From NCBI GenBank assembly GCA_902827055.1, contig CADEHD010000021.1:1-15268 (forward strand): a DNA stretch of 15,268 nt, read 5' to 3'. The DNA is from an uncultured Chloroflexota bacterium. GTDB lineage: Bacteria; Chloroflexota; Dehalococcoidia; UBA2979. A model generated the notes under the pieces. The model searched no databases. It was not told the DNA's origin and worked only from the letters and a program-made list of their open reading frames with translations. Both the position numbers and the translations under genes were made by a program. Of this stretch, positions 1 through 7,145 are shown piece by piece; position 1 is the first letter of the stretch, and every line of letters begins with the position of its first letter.

Positions 1-1001
1 GCCCCGGGTACGAGGCGTACGCACTCGCGCGCGAGCTAGGACGGGATAGATGGCAGCCCCTCGAGGAGATGGCGGCCCGCCCAGACGTCGACGTCGTGCT
101 GGTCGCCACGAGCGGCATCGCGGGGCTCGCCCCCACGCTCGCCGCCCTCGAGGCGGGCACTCCCGTTGCGCTCGCGAACAAGGAAGTGCTCGCCGTGGGC
201 GGACCGATCGTCCACGCCACGCTCGCGGCGAACGCCCATCGCGGGGCCGAGCTGCGCCCGGTCGACTCAGAACACTCGGCGATCTGGCAGTGCCTCTGGG
301 GCGAGCGCCCCGAGTCCGTGGCGAAGCTCACCCTCACCGCCTCGGGCGGCGCGTTCCGCGATTATGACGTCCAGGCGCTAGCCCGCGTCACGGCCGAGCA
401 GGCGCTCGCGCATCCCACGTGGCGGATGGGGCCGAAGGTCACCGTGGACAGCGCCACGCTGTTCAACAAGGGACTCGAAGCCATCGAGGCCCGCTGGCTC
501 TTCGATCTGCCGATTGACAGGATCGAGGTGCTTCAGCACCGTGAGAGTGTGGTTCATTCACTCGTCACCTTCGTCGACGGCTCCGTAAAGGCGCAGCTGG
601 GCGAGCCCGACATGCGGCTCCCCATCCAGTGCGCCCTCACCTACCCGGAACGCGCCGCGATGGAACCGGCGCCGCCGCTCGACCTCGCGAGGCGCGGGAC
701 GCTCTCCTTCAGCGCCGTCGACCACGAGCGGTTCCCTGCGCTCAGCCTCGCCCTCGAGGCCGCGCGCCGCGGCGACACCGCGGTCGCGGCACTCTCGGGC
801 GCCGACGACGCCGCCGTCGAACACTTCCTCGCGGGCCGCTGCCGGTTCACCGACATCGCCCGCGCCCTCTCGCTCGCCCTCGAGGCACACCAACCCACCC
901 CGGCACCGACGCTCGACCAACTCCTCGCTGCCGAGCGGTGGGGACGCGCGTTCGTCGATGACGCCGTGCTCGCGAGGACACTCGCGGGGGAGGTCCGATG
1001 A
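1..1001 (+). CDS. dxr: 1-deoxy-D-xylulose 5-phosphate reductoisomerase (DXR), 5'-truncated by the window edge
   Basis: This enzyme converts 1-deoxy-D-xylulose 5-phosphate to 2-C-methyl-D-erythritol 4-phosphate with NADPH, the committed step of the MEP isoprenoid pathway in the cytoplasm. The frame is open from the first full codon at position 3, so the internal ATG at 69 is not the start. About 332 residues are visible of the usual 380-400; the missing part is the N-terminal NADPH-binding glycine motif. Visible family motifs in order are ALANKE (174-185 region), PVDSEH carrying the metal-ligand Asp and Glu (258-275), LTASGG, the flexible-loop sequence HPTWRMG, VDSATLFNKGLE with the third metal-ligand Glu, and AQLGEPDMR. 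These match E. coli Dxr closely. The C-terminal helical domain is complete. The stop codon overlaps the next start as ATGA (998-1001), which implies translational coupling with rseP. I see no sign of decay. Confidence 0.97.
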   Translation, partial: PGYEAYALARELGRDRWQPLEEMAARPDVDVVLVATSGIAGLAPTLAALEAGTPVALANKEVLAVGGPIVHATLAANAHRGAELRPVDSEHSAIWQCLWGERPESVAKLTLTASGGAFRDYDVQALARVTAEQALAHPTWRMGPKVTVDSATLFNKGLEAIEARWLFDLPIDRIEVLQHRESVVHSLVTFVDGSVKAQLGEPDMRLPIQCALTYPERAAMEPAPPLDLARRGTLSFSAVDHERFPALSLALEAARRGDTAVAALSGADDAAVEHFLAGRCRFTDIARALSLALEAHQPTPAPTLDQLLAAERWGRAFVDDAVLARTLAGEVR

Positions 1002-2179
1002 CCGGCCCAACGCACCGAGATCCCGCCGCCACCACCGACGAGTCGCAGCCGTCGACGCTACAGCTCACCCTCACGGCCCTGGCCGTGATCGGCGTGCTCG
1101 CCGCCGGCCTCTACTTCGAGGCGACCCGTCCGGCCTTCACCTCGGGCCTGCTGTTCATGACGATCCTGATTGGGCTCGTCCTCGCCCACGAGTTCGGCCA
1201 CTTCCTCACGGCCAAGGCCTTCGGCGTGCGGGTCCTCGAGTTCGGCGTGGGATTCCCCCCGCGCGTCTTTGGGAAGCGCTTCGGGGACACCGAGTACACC
1301 GTGAACTGGCTGCCGATCGGCGGCTTCGTGCGCCTCCTGGGAGAGGAAGACGCCTCCGATCCCCGCTCGCTGGCCGCCCAGGCGCGCTGGAAGCGTCTGA
1401 TCATCATCGGCGCGGGGGCCGTGGTGAACCTGATCCTCCCGCCTCTGCTCTTCGCGATCGCCTTCATGATCCCCCACGAGGAGCCCGTCGGACGCGCGGT
1501 CATTTCCGCCATCGTCCCCGGCTCGCCCGCCGAGGCCGCCGGATTCGAGCGCGGCGACGTGATTTTCGCGGTCGACGGCCGCGACGCGAAGAACGTGGCG
1601 ACCGTGGCGCGTCTCGTGCGCATCGAGATGGGGCACGAGGTCCTCGTCACCGTGAAGCGCGGCGAGGAGTTCCTCGACCTCCCCGTGGAGCCGCGCTGGG
1701 CCTTCCCGGCCAACCAGGGCCCCACGGGCATCACCATCGGCGCCCAGTACCCCTTCACGGAGCCGGTCGCGATGGCGCCGTGGGACGCGCTTCCCGCCGG
1801 CGTGCGCGCCACCACGGACACGCTCATCCTCGCGAGGAATCAGCTCATCGGCTGGTTCCGAGGTGGCTCCGGGCCGGGTGTTGCAGGCCCAGTCGGCATC
1901 GCACAGGCGACCGGCGAGGCTGCGAAGGCGGGCGTCCCGCCGCTCTTCGAATTGGCCGCCCTGCTCTCGATCAACCTCGGCATCGTGAACCTGCTGCCGC
2001 TGCCCGCGCTCGACGGGGGCCGGATCTTCTTCCTGCTCCTCGAGGTGGTGCGCGGCGGGCGACGCGTGGCGCCTCAGAAAGAGGCGCTCGTGCACCTCGT
2101 CGGCTTCGTCGCCTTCATCGTGCTGACGATCGTGGTGACCTTCGCTGATATCTCGCGCCTGCTCGGCGGGGAGTCATAG
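998..2179 (+). CDS. rseP: RseP-type site-2 intramembrane zinc metalloprotease (M50B)
   Basis: This 393-aa membrane protein belongs to the site-2 protease family, which cuts membrane-bound substrates such as anti-sigma factors within the bilayer. It has the zinc-binding HEFGH at residues 64-68 and the third-ligand motif NLLPLPALDGG at about 331-341. Between them lies a PDZ domain at roughly 165-230 (PGSPAEAAGFERGDVI). GPVGIAQ at 297-303 and a C-terminal hydrophobic helix at about 365-383 are also typical. The start is fixed by the ATGA overlap with dxr. Compared with E. coli RseP, whose HExxH lies near residue 22, there is an N-terminal extension of about 40 residues containing an extra predicted membrane helix (about 22-40). 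An internal ATG at 1157 would leave only ten residues before HEFGH and is less likely. The dxr-rseP pairing is widespread. The substrate cannot be told from sequence, and no sigma/anti-sigma pair is nearby. Confidence 0.95.
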   Translation: MTGPTHRDPAATTDESQPSTLQLTLTALAVIGVLAAGLYFEATRPAFTSGLLFMTILIGLVLAHEFGHFLTAKAFGVRVLEFGVGFPPRVFGKRFGDTEYTVNWLPIGGFVRLLGEEDASDPRSLAAQARWKRLIIIGAGAVVNLILPPLLFAIAFMIPHEEPVGRAVISAIVPGSPAEAAGFERGDVIFAVDGRDAKNVATVARLVRIEMGHEVLVTVKRGEEFLDLPVEPRWAFPANQGPTGITIGAQYPFTEPVAMAPWDALPAGVRATTDTLILARNQLIGWFRGGSGPGVAGPVGIAQATGEAAKAGVPPLFELAALLSINLGIVNLLPLPALDGGRIFFLLLEVVRGGRRVAPQKEALVHLVGFVAFIVLTIVVTFADISRLLGGES

Positions 2180-2189
2180 GGAGCAGCCC

Positions 2190-2864
2190 GTGACGCGCGC
2201 TCGCCTCCTCCAGGGTGCGATCGTCGTCGCCCTCGCGGGCTCGTTCGGCGTCGCGCTGCTCCGAGGGGACAACGTCACCCAGCGCCTCCCCTCGAAAGAG
2301 GAGTGGCGCCTCAGGACGATGGGCGAGCCACCTCGGGAGCCGACCAGCCTCACGGAGTTCCTCGGGGTCGGTGCTCACCTCCCCGTTCCGCGCACCGTCG
2401 CGATCGTGCGGGTGGGCCCCCTGACCGAGGAGCGCGCGGAAGTCACGATGCCCCGTCCCGGCCCGACCATCACGAGCCCGGCCGGAGTGCGCATCACGCC
2501 GCCGCCGTTGACGCAACAGGGCCCCACCACCGACTACGCCGTCCGTATCGAGGAGGTCATCTCGCCCAGCGACCTCAGAGTCGGGGACACCATCACCCTG
2601 CGCTACGGGGCGAGACCAACGCCGGGCACCATCACACCGTACCCGCACCCCATCGAGGGACAGCGGCTCCTGCTGGTGCTCGTCCCCGACATCCGTGAGC
2701 CCGCTTCGGGCGCGTTCGTGCCCTACGCTTACGGGACTGCCGACGTGACCGGCACCACGGCCCATCTCGTCGACGCGTGGCGCACCCCGGTCAGCGTGAT
2801 GGGGGTCCCCGCCGCGACCACGAACTTCATCGAGGCGGTGCGCGCCGCCACGCGCGCGCCCTGA
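2190..2864 (+). CDS. Hypothetical signal-anchored extracytoplasmic protein
   Basis: I do not recognise this 224-aa protein as a named family. It starts with GTG, 10 bases after the rseP stop, behind a good ribosome site (GGGAG at 2179-2183, 6-base spacer). It is therefore probably co-transcribed with dxr and rseP. Residues 5-25 form an N-terminal hydrophobic segment (uncleaved anchor or signal peptide) without a lipobox cysteine. The rest is soluble and rich in Pro and Thr. Around residues 118-175 the pattern YAVRIEEVISPSDLRVGDTI, followed by a glycine-rich strand and QRLLLVLVPD, resembles the beta-rich V-x-V-x-E-V ... G-D-x-I ... LLFL pattern seen in many secreted proteins of unknown function. 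That resemblance is only suggestive. It contains no cysteines and no catalytic motif that I can see. It may be a surface or periplasmic protein made alongside RseP; that link is inference. Confidence 0.8.
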   Translation: MTRARLLQGAIVVALAGSFGVALLRGDNVTQRLPSKEEWRLRTMGEPPREPTSLTEFLGVGAHLPVPRTVAIVRVGPLTEERAEVTMPRPGPTITSPAGVRITPPPLTQQGPTTDYAVRIEEVISPSDLRVGDTITLRYGARPTPGTITPYPHPIEGQRLLLVLVPDIREPASGAFVPYAYGTADVTGTTAHLVDAWRTPVSVMGVPAATTNFIEAVRAATRAP

Positions 2865-2918
2865 CCCGCGACACAACACCCGCACGACGCCCCCAGACGC
2901 ACGAACCCCATGAACGCA

Positions 2919-2944
2919 CGAGGCCCGGGATGACCCGGGCCTCG
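2919..2944. terminator. Bidirectional hairpin between convergent genes
   Basis: A perfect 11-bp stem (CGAGGCCCGGG at 2919-2929, CCCGGGCCTCG at 2934-2944) closes a 4-base ATGA loop. It sits in the 103-bp gap between two convergent genes, 54 bases after one stop and 23 bases after the other. No T-run follows on either strand, so it would be a GC-only terminator or a 3'-end stabiliser. The position and symmetry fit termination of both genes. Confidence 0.65.
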
Positions 2945-2967
2945 CGTCTGCACGTTCGCCTCGAGGG

Positions 2968-3588
2968 CTACCGTCGGCGGCGAGCCACCACGGCACCGCC
3001 CGCGACACCCACGACCGCGGCCGCAACCGCCGCCATCCCCAGCCACGAGGCGGCCTCGGTGCTGCCGAGCAGCCCGCCGCTCCCCGTCTTCGGCGGCGTG
3101 ACCGCCGAGGGCGCCGCCGCCTTCGTCGCGGCTGCCCCGCCGACCGTGAAGGTCACCTGCGCTCGGAGGGCGCACGCGCGGTGGTCCAGCTGCCCGACGA
3201 CCACGTACACGGTGTGGACGCCCGGCGCGAGCGGACCCACGTCCTGCGTGAGCGCGGCCGTGTGGATGATCGAGGAGACGCCGGTCGGAATCGTCGTCCC
3301 AGCCGCCGGAGGCGGCGTGTCCACGAAGTAGTGGAGGTGGAGCGACTCGCGGTCCTGCTGCGTCGCGGCCTTCAGGTTGCCCAGCGCGGGAGCAATCGAG
3401 GTGGTCACGGTGGTCGGTGCCGCAGCCGTCGGTGGCGCCACGATCAGCTGGTTCGACGTGGGACACGCCGCCAGCGGCGACGCGGTCGCCGTCGGTGTCT
3501 GCGCCTGTGCGACGTTGCCGGCCGTCGCCAGCGCCAGCGTCACGGCAGCCACCGCCGCCGTCGCAATCCAGGTGGTTCGAATTCGCAT
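2968..3588 (-). CDS. Secreted surface protein with DUF4399-like domain and PPKTG-type C-terminal sorting signal
   Basis: This 206-aa protein has the layout of an exported, C-terminally anchored protein. There is a signal peptide at residues 1-29 (Arg-containing n-region, long Ala/Val/Leu core, AQA cleavage site). A Pro/Ala/Thr-rich linker follows, then a small beta-rich domain (about 80-150) and a second Ala-rich linker. The tail has PPKTG at 165-169 followed by SGG, a membrane helix at about 181-202 and a terminal RRRR. This resembles LPXTG-like sortase signals, with Pro in place of Leu. The central domain has LHLHYFVD, IPTG, LAPGVHTVYVVVGQLDHRA and ends in VTFTVGG, which recalls DUF4399-type domains; I hold that loosely. 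The ATG is preceded by a strong ribosome site (AGGGGG at 3592-3597, complementary strand). It is transcribed against dxr-rseP and divergent from ispG. I see no sortase gene in the window. Confidence 0.85.
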   Translation of the reverse strand: MRIRTTWIATAAVAAVTLALATAGNVAQAQTPTATASPLAACPTSNQLIVAPPTAAAPTTVTTSIAPALGNLKAATQQDRESLHLHYFVDTPPPAAGTTIPTGVSSIIHTAALTQDVGPLAPGVHTVYVVVGQLDHRACALRAQVTFTVGGAAATKAAAPSAVTPPKTGSGGLLGSTEAASWLGMAAVAAAVVGVAGGAVVARRRR

Positions 3589-3744
3589 AGGGCCCCCTTA
3601 CCTGATCCCGGTGGCGGCACTCTCGGTCATAATTCGTCTCCTGACAAGACTCCCGCCCCGGCCACGCCGCCGAGGCGCCGCGCCGCGGCTGGCAATCCCC
3701 GCGACGATGCCCGAAGATCGGCTGCGCCCACCACGGACCGACCT

Positions 3745-3750
3745 GGAGAG
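3745..3750 (+). promoter_or_regulatory. Ribosome binding site that sets the ispG start
   Basis: GGAGAG lies 7 bases before ATG 3758. The two upstream in-frame ATGs (3377 and 3707) lack a comparable site. The homologous IspG N-terminus also begins shortly before the conserved VGPVTIGGGAPIVVQSM segment, so 3758 is the start to use. Confidence 0.7.
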
Positions 3751-3757
3751 ACGACCC

Positions 3758-4885
3758 ATGGCGCTCCCCGCTCGCAAGACCCGCGCCGTCCGCGTTGGGC
3801 CCGTGACCATCGGCGGCGGCGCCCCCATCGTCGTGCAGTCGATGGCCGCCACCCGCACCCAGGACATCGAGGCGACCACGCGCCAGGTCCAGCTGCTCCA
3901 GGAGGCCGGCGCCGACCTCGTGCGCATCGCGGTGGACTCGCGCAAGGACGTCGAGGCGCTGGCCGAGATCCGCGCCCGCACCTCGATTCCGCTTTCCGTC
4001 GACCTGCAGGAGAACTACCGCCTCGCCGAGCTGGTCGCGCCGTACGTCGACAAAGTCCGATACAACCCCGGGCACCTCCACCACCACGAGAAGGACAAGC
4101 CGATCGTCGAGAAAGTGGCGCGCCTCGTCGCCGTGGCACGCGAGCACGACCTCGCACTGCGCGTCGGCGTGAACTGCGGCTCCGTGGACCCCGCGAAGGA
4201 CCTCGAGTACCCCGGCGACGACGTGGGGGCGATGGTCGCGAGCGCCCTCGAGCACTGCGACATCCTCGACGGCCTCGGCTTCGACCGCTACGTGGTGTCG
4301 ATGAAGGACTCGGACTGGCGCAAGGTCGTGGAGGGCAATCGCCGCTTCGCCACGCAGCGGCCGGACGTGCCGCTGCACCTCGGCGTGACCGAGGCGGGGC
4401 TGCCTCCGGATGGCATCATCAAGACCCGCGTCGCCTTCGAGCAGCTGCTCTCCCAGGGCATAGGCGACACCGTACGCGTGTCGCTCACCGTGCCCTTCGA
4501 GGAGAAGGGCCTCGAGATCCGCGCCGCCCGCGAGATCATCGCGGACATCGAGGCAGGACGATTCCGCTCGGTCCCCGACTTCACGCACGGCCTGAACATC
4601 ATCTCCTGCCCCTCGTGCTCACGCGTGGAGAACGAGGCGTTCGTGGAGCTCGCGCAGGACGTCCGCGCGATGGCGCAGTACGCGAAGCAGTACGACGTCA
4701 CCATCGCCGTCATGGGCTGCCGCGTGAACGGACCTGGCGAGACCGACGACGCCGACATCGGCCTCTGGTGCGGCCCGCTCGGCGTCAACCTCAAGCGTGG
4801 CGCCGAGGTGGTGGGCCACTTCCCCTATGACGCGGTGCTCGAGCGGACGCGCACCCTCCTCGACGAGATCATCAGCACCCGGTGA
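3758..4885 (+). CDS. ispG: 4-hydroxy-3-methylbut-2-enyl diphosphate synthase (IspG/GcpE), [4Fe-4S] enzyme
   Basis: IspG converts 2-C-methyl-D-erythritol 2,4-cyclodiphosphate to HMBPP, the penultimate MEP-pathway step, using a [4Fe-4S] cluster and a reduced electron carrier. The 375-aa length is usual for the short bacterial form. The N-terminal TIM barrel shows GGGAPIVVQSMAATRTQD, then VDLQENYRLA, DKVRYNPG, RVGVNCGS and HLGVTEAG. The C-terminal cluster domain has CPSC at residues 284-287 and GCRVNGPGE with Cys321 and Glu328. These are the three cysteines and the glutamate that ligate the cluster in E. coli IspG. The region between this gene and the divergent surface-protein gene (169 bp) has one AT-rich spot, CATAAT at 3628-3633, that might be a -10 element, but no convincing -35 lies upstream. 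Together with dxr upstream this makes a small MEP-pathway block. Confidence 0.97.
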   Translation: MALPARKTRAVRVGPVTIGGGAPIVVQSMAATRTQDIEATTRQVQLLQEAGADLVRIAVDSRKDVEALAEIRARTSIPLSVDLQENYRLAELVAPYVDKVRYNPGHLHHHEKDKPIVEKVARLVAVAREHDLALRVGVNCGSVDPAKDLEYPGDDVGAMVASALEHCDILDGLGFDRYVVSMKDSDWRKVVEGNRRFATQRPDVPLHLGVTEAGLPPDGIIKTRVAFEQLLSQGIGDTVRVSLTVPFEEKGLEIRAAREIIADIEAGRFRSVPDFTHGLNIISCPSCSRVENEAFVELAQDVRAMAQYAKQYDVTIAVMGCRVNGPGETDDADIGLWCGPLGVNLKRGAEVVGHFPYDAVLERTRTLLDEIISTR

Positions 4886-4946
4886 CCGGCGCCGGGAAGC
4901 ACATCGCGCACCGCGCCCCCGCGACGAGCCAACGACTGCCCCGCTC

Positions 4947-6164
4947 GTGACCGCCGCTCGCCCCGAGGCCGATGACCCGCGCGTGCGCGCCGGGCTCCGC
5001 TTCAGCGTCATGATGGCGGGCCTCGAGAACGGCATGTTCTCGTTCGTGTTCCTGTCGTTCATGAACACCTACCTCCTGGACGTGCTGAAAGAAGGCCCGG
5101 CGACGCCCGGCTACACACTCGCCGCGTACAGCGCCATCGTGCTGGTGATGAACACGGTCGCGGGCGCGCTGCTCGACCGCGTGCGCCCCGCGCTCATCCT
5201 CGCGGCGGTCGTTACGGCGCAGCTCGCCGCCGTCGCCGTCATGTTCGTCACCGCCTCGTTCGAGGGTTTCCTGCTCGCGACCGCGCTGCTCGCGTTCGGC
5301 ACCGGTTCGGTCTGGCCGCTCGTCTTCAAGGTCCTGGGGAACACGCAGCCGATCGGCCAGCGTGCGAGTGCGGGCGCGGCGATCGCCGTGTCCGGCTACG
5401 CGACGACGGCGATCGGACTCGGTGCGGGCGTCACCCTCGGTGCCGTCGCCCACCCGACCGTCAGCCTGGCGGTCATCGCCGCGATGGCGATCGCGCCGCT
5501 GATCTGGATTCGCAACCCGGTCCTTACCGCCTCGGGCCCCGACGTGCCGATGGCGCGACCGCCGCACCACCCGCAGCCCGCTGCAGGATCGACCGCCGCC
5601 CCGCGACCGCGCGGCTTCCGCACGGTCGCTGCGCTCCTGTTCCTCGGGTACGGGGCACGCACGGCGGTTGCGGGGGTGTACGGACCGTTCTCGCAGCTCA
5701 CGCTCGGCCAGTCCCTGCTCGCCACGGCGCCCTACCTCGTACCGGCCGGGCTCCTTGCACTCGCGGCCCTCTGGAGCGTGCCGCGCTGGTCGAGGCCCGC
5801 CCGCCGCCCGCTGGAGCTCAGCCTCGTGTTCGGCATCGCGGCGGCGGGCTGCGTGCTTGTCGCGATGGCCGGCGACCCCCTGCTCGCTGGCGCCGCGTCG
5901 ATCCCCCTCGTGATCGGCATCACGGCGTGCGCGCCGCTGCTCGCGGCGACGGTGCTGGACGCGGGGACGGGCGAGAACAGCGGGCTCATCTTCGGCTCGC
6001 TGCTCACGATCGAAGGCGTGGGCACGGTCGCGATGCGCGCGTTCGCGGCCCTCGCGATCGACATCCGCGGTCCCCGCGCGGGATTCGTCGCCATCGCGGC
6101 GATGTTCGTCGTGCTGGCGCTGCTGTCGCCAATCGTCCCGAAACCGGAAGAGGGCGAGGCGTAG
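4947..6164 (+). CDS. Major facilitator superfamily transporter
   Basis: This is a polytopic membrane protein of about 405 aa with roughly twelve hydrophobic helices in two groups of six. The groups are split by a hydrophilic Pro-rich loop at about residues 190-220, as in the major facilitator superfamily. The first helix region (MMAGLENGMFSFVFLSFM) and the MNTVAGALLDRVRP loop resemble the conserved helix 2-3 region of MFS proteins. The substrate cannot be inferred. The start is uncertain: GTG 4947 gives a short cytoplasmic N-terminus and lies 61 bases after the ispG stop, but its ribosome site is weak. ATG 5010 would cut into helix 1. An in-frame ATG at 4797 lies inside ispG and gives an Arg/Ser-rich sequence that does not look real. 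It may be co-transcribed with ispG. A hairpin overlaps its stop codon. Confidence 0.82.
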   Translation: MTAARPEADDPRVRAGLRFSVMMAGLENGMFSFVFLSFMNTYLLDVLKEGPATPGYTLAAYSAIVLVMNTVAGALLDRVRPALILAAVVTAQLAAVAVMFVTASFEGFLLATALLAFGTGSVWPLVFKVLGNTQPIGQRASAGAAIAVSGYATTAIGLGAGVTLGAVAHPTVSLAVIAAMAIAPLIWIRNPVLTASGPDVPMARPPHHPQPAAGSTAAPRPRGFRTVAALLFLGYGARTAVAGVYGPFSQLTLGQSLLATAPYLVPAGLLALAALWSVPRWSRPARRPLELSLVFGIAAAGCVLVAMAGDPLLAGAASIPLVIGITACAPLLAATVLDAGTGENSGLIFGSLLTIEGVGTVAMRAFAALAIDIRGPRAGFVAIAAMFVVLALLSPIVPKPEEGEA

Positions 6165-6177
6165 CGCCCCGCCCTCT
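6149..6177 (+). terminator. Hairpin spanning the MFS stop codon
   Basis: AGAGGGCG (6149-6156) pairs with CGCCCTCT (6170-6177), and inside it GGCG (6158-6161) pairs with CGCC (6165-6168). The result is a 12-bp stem with one mismatch and a 3-base loop that is exactly the TAG stop (6162-6164). No T-run follows. It lies at the 3' end of the transcript in a convergent gap, so termination is the likely role. Confidence 0.5.
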
Positions 6178-6206
6178 CAACTCGCCACGTCGCGTCGCCA
6201 GGGGCG

Positions 6207-6227
6207 CGCCCGGGAACCCCCGGGGCG
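6207..6227 (-). terminator. GC-rich hairpin downstream of the MaoC pair
   Basis: CGCCCGGG (6207-6214) and CCCGGGGCG (6219-6227) form an 8-bp stem with one bulged G and a 4-base loop. It begins 8 bases past the stop of the minus-strand MaoC-like gene. The position fits a terminator for that operon. No T-run is present, so confidence is modest. Confidence 0.45.
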
Positions 6228-6235
6228 GCGACTCC

Positions 6236-6688
6236 CTAGCCCCGGGCGGGAAGCTCGAAGTCGGCCACACCCTGGAGCGGGCGCTCGCCGCGCTCGTTCT
6301 CCAGGAAGATGTCCGCCTTGAACCAGTGCCGCCCGTTGTCCTCGCCGCTGTCCGTCACGAGGATCTTCGAGGTCAGCGTGTCGTTGTGGAACACAGACCG
6401 CCGGAAGGACACCTCCAGCGAGCGGACCTTGCCCCACACCCCGACGAAGTCGCCCAGCACGCGGTAGGCGACATCGAGCGACATCACGCCCGGCACGATC
6501 GGACCGGGGAGGCCATCGCGCTTCGCCACCTCTTCGCTGTTGAATCGATTCTGGTTGGCCCCCAGGCGGTTCCCGGGCATCGCGAGGAACCGGTGCACGT
6601 GGTCCGTGCTGAGCGTGAACGTCTCCTCGAACTCGTCGCCCGGCCCGACGTCCTCCGCGTACCGCTGCTCCACCGTGCTACTCACCAC
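6236..6688 (-). CDS. MaoC-like hotdog-fold protein (second subunit of a pair)
   Basis: At 150 aa this has the length and pattern of a single MaoC hotdog domain, the fold of (R)-specific enoyl-CoA hydratases and related acyl-thioester enzymes. Features are an entry strand near residues 17-24 (GDEFEETF), the central helix with SEEVAKRDGLPGPIVPGVMSLDVAYRVL (51-78), the strand VRSLEVSFRRSVFHNDTLT, and a final strand pair. In PhaJ-type enzymes the motif is GDxNPxH. Here the aligned segment is GANQNRF (43-49), so Asp and His appear replaced by Ala44 and Phe49. The later HG is PG (66-67). The GTG start at 6688 (or 6685) lies inside the upstream MaoC gene, overlapping it by 8-11 bp, which points to coupled translation and a heteromeric product. 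The substrate is unknown. It may be a non-catalytic partner or act in another way. Confidence 0.8.
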   Translation of the reverse strand: MVSSTVEQRYAEDVGPGDEFEETFTLSTDHVHRFLAMPGNRLGANQNRFNSEEVAKRDGLPGPIVPGVMSLDVAYRVLGDFVGVWGKVRSLEVSFRRSVFHNDTLTSKILVTDSGEDNGRHWFKADIFLENERGERPLQGVADFELPARG

Positions 6689-7145
6689 CGGGCACCACCT
6701 CGCGACGGACGAACGACTTCTCGGTGGCGACCACCGGCTCGCCCTTCTGGTTCGAGAAGATCGTGCGACGCACCTCGAACAGCATGCTGCCCGTGCGCCC
6801 CGTCTTCTCGAACAGCTCCTTGACGTGGATCCGCGCGGTGATGTGGTCGCCCGGGTACATCGGAGCGATGACTTCCATCTTCTCGCCGGCGTGGAACGCA
6901 GCGTTCCCGAAGCGGATCTTCGCGTCAGGACCGTTCCCCATCGAGATCGAGTGCACGATTCCCGGGGGCGCGATGATCCCGCCGTACGGTCCTGACTTCG
7001 CTACGTCGGCGTCCGTGTAGAGCGGGTTGGTCTCGCCGACCGCCTCGCAGTACGCCGCGATCTGCTCGGCTGTGATGTCGAACGACCCGATCTCCTCCTC
7101 AAGTCCGATCACGCTCGGATCGAACTTGGCCTCAGCTTCGGCCAC
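6678..7145 (-). CDS. MaoC N-terminal-type (FAS1-like) dehydratase subunit
   Basis: This 155-aa protein matches the N-terminal hotdog type of MaoC dehydratases (MaoC_dehydrat_N, as in the HadA/HadC subunits of mycobacterial HadAB/HadBC). The pattern is DITAEQIAAYCEAVGETNPLY (24-43), then DVAKSGPYGGIIAPPGIVHSI, GEKMEVIAPMYPGDHITARI, KTGRTGSMLFEVRRTIFSNQKGE and PVVATEKSFVRRE. At the position of the hydratase Asp and His it has Glu38 and Tyr43. The protein starts with GTG behind a perfect AGGAGGT (7151-7157, complementary strand) with a 5-base spacer, the strongest ribosome site I saw. The gene overlaps the following MaoC gene, so the two probably form one heterodimer. A hydration or dehydration step on a CoA- or ACP-bound acyl chain is the family expectation, not something shown here. 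Confidence 0.85.
   Translation of the reverse strand: MAEAEAKFDPSVIGLEEEIGSFDITAEQIAAYCEAVGETNPLYTDADVAKSGPYGGIIAPPGIVHSISMGNGPDAKIRFGNAAFHAGEKMEVIAPMYPGDHITARIHVKELFEKTGRTGSMLFEVRRTIFSNQKGEPVVATEKSFVRREVVPGGE

Noticed and set aside
3595..3660. Minus-strand promoter with TTGTCA for the surface protein
   Set aside because: TTGTCA is present, but no -10-like hexamer lies 16-18 bases downstream. The AATTAT nearby is only about 7 bases away.
3377..3757. Longer IspG starting at ATG 3377 or 3707
   Set aside because: The 3377 start lies inside the divergent gene. The added residues do not match IspG, and GGAGAG before 3758 fits the known N-terminus.
2729..4588. Long open frame on the minus strand antisense to ispG and through the surface-protein gene
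   Set aside because: It is produced by GC-rich codon bias opposite real genes. Its composition is low-complexity Arg/Gly/His-rich, with no domain, and ispG on the other strand is certain.
4797..4946. MFS start at ATG 4797 inside ispG
   Set aside because: The added sequence is an Arg/Ser-rich out-of-frame reading of the ispG end with no membrane or targeting character.
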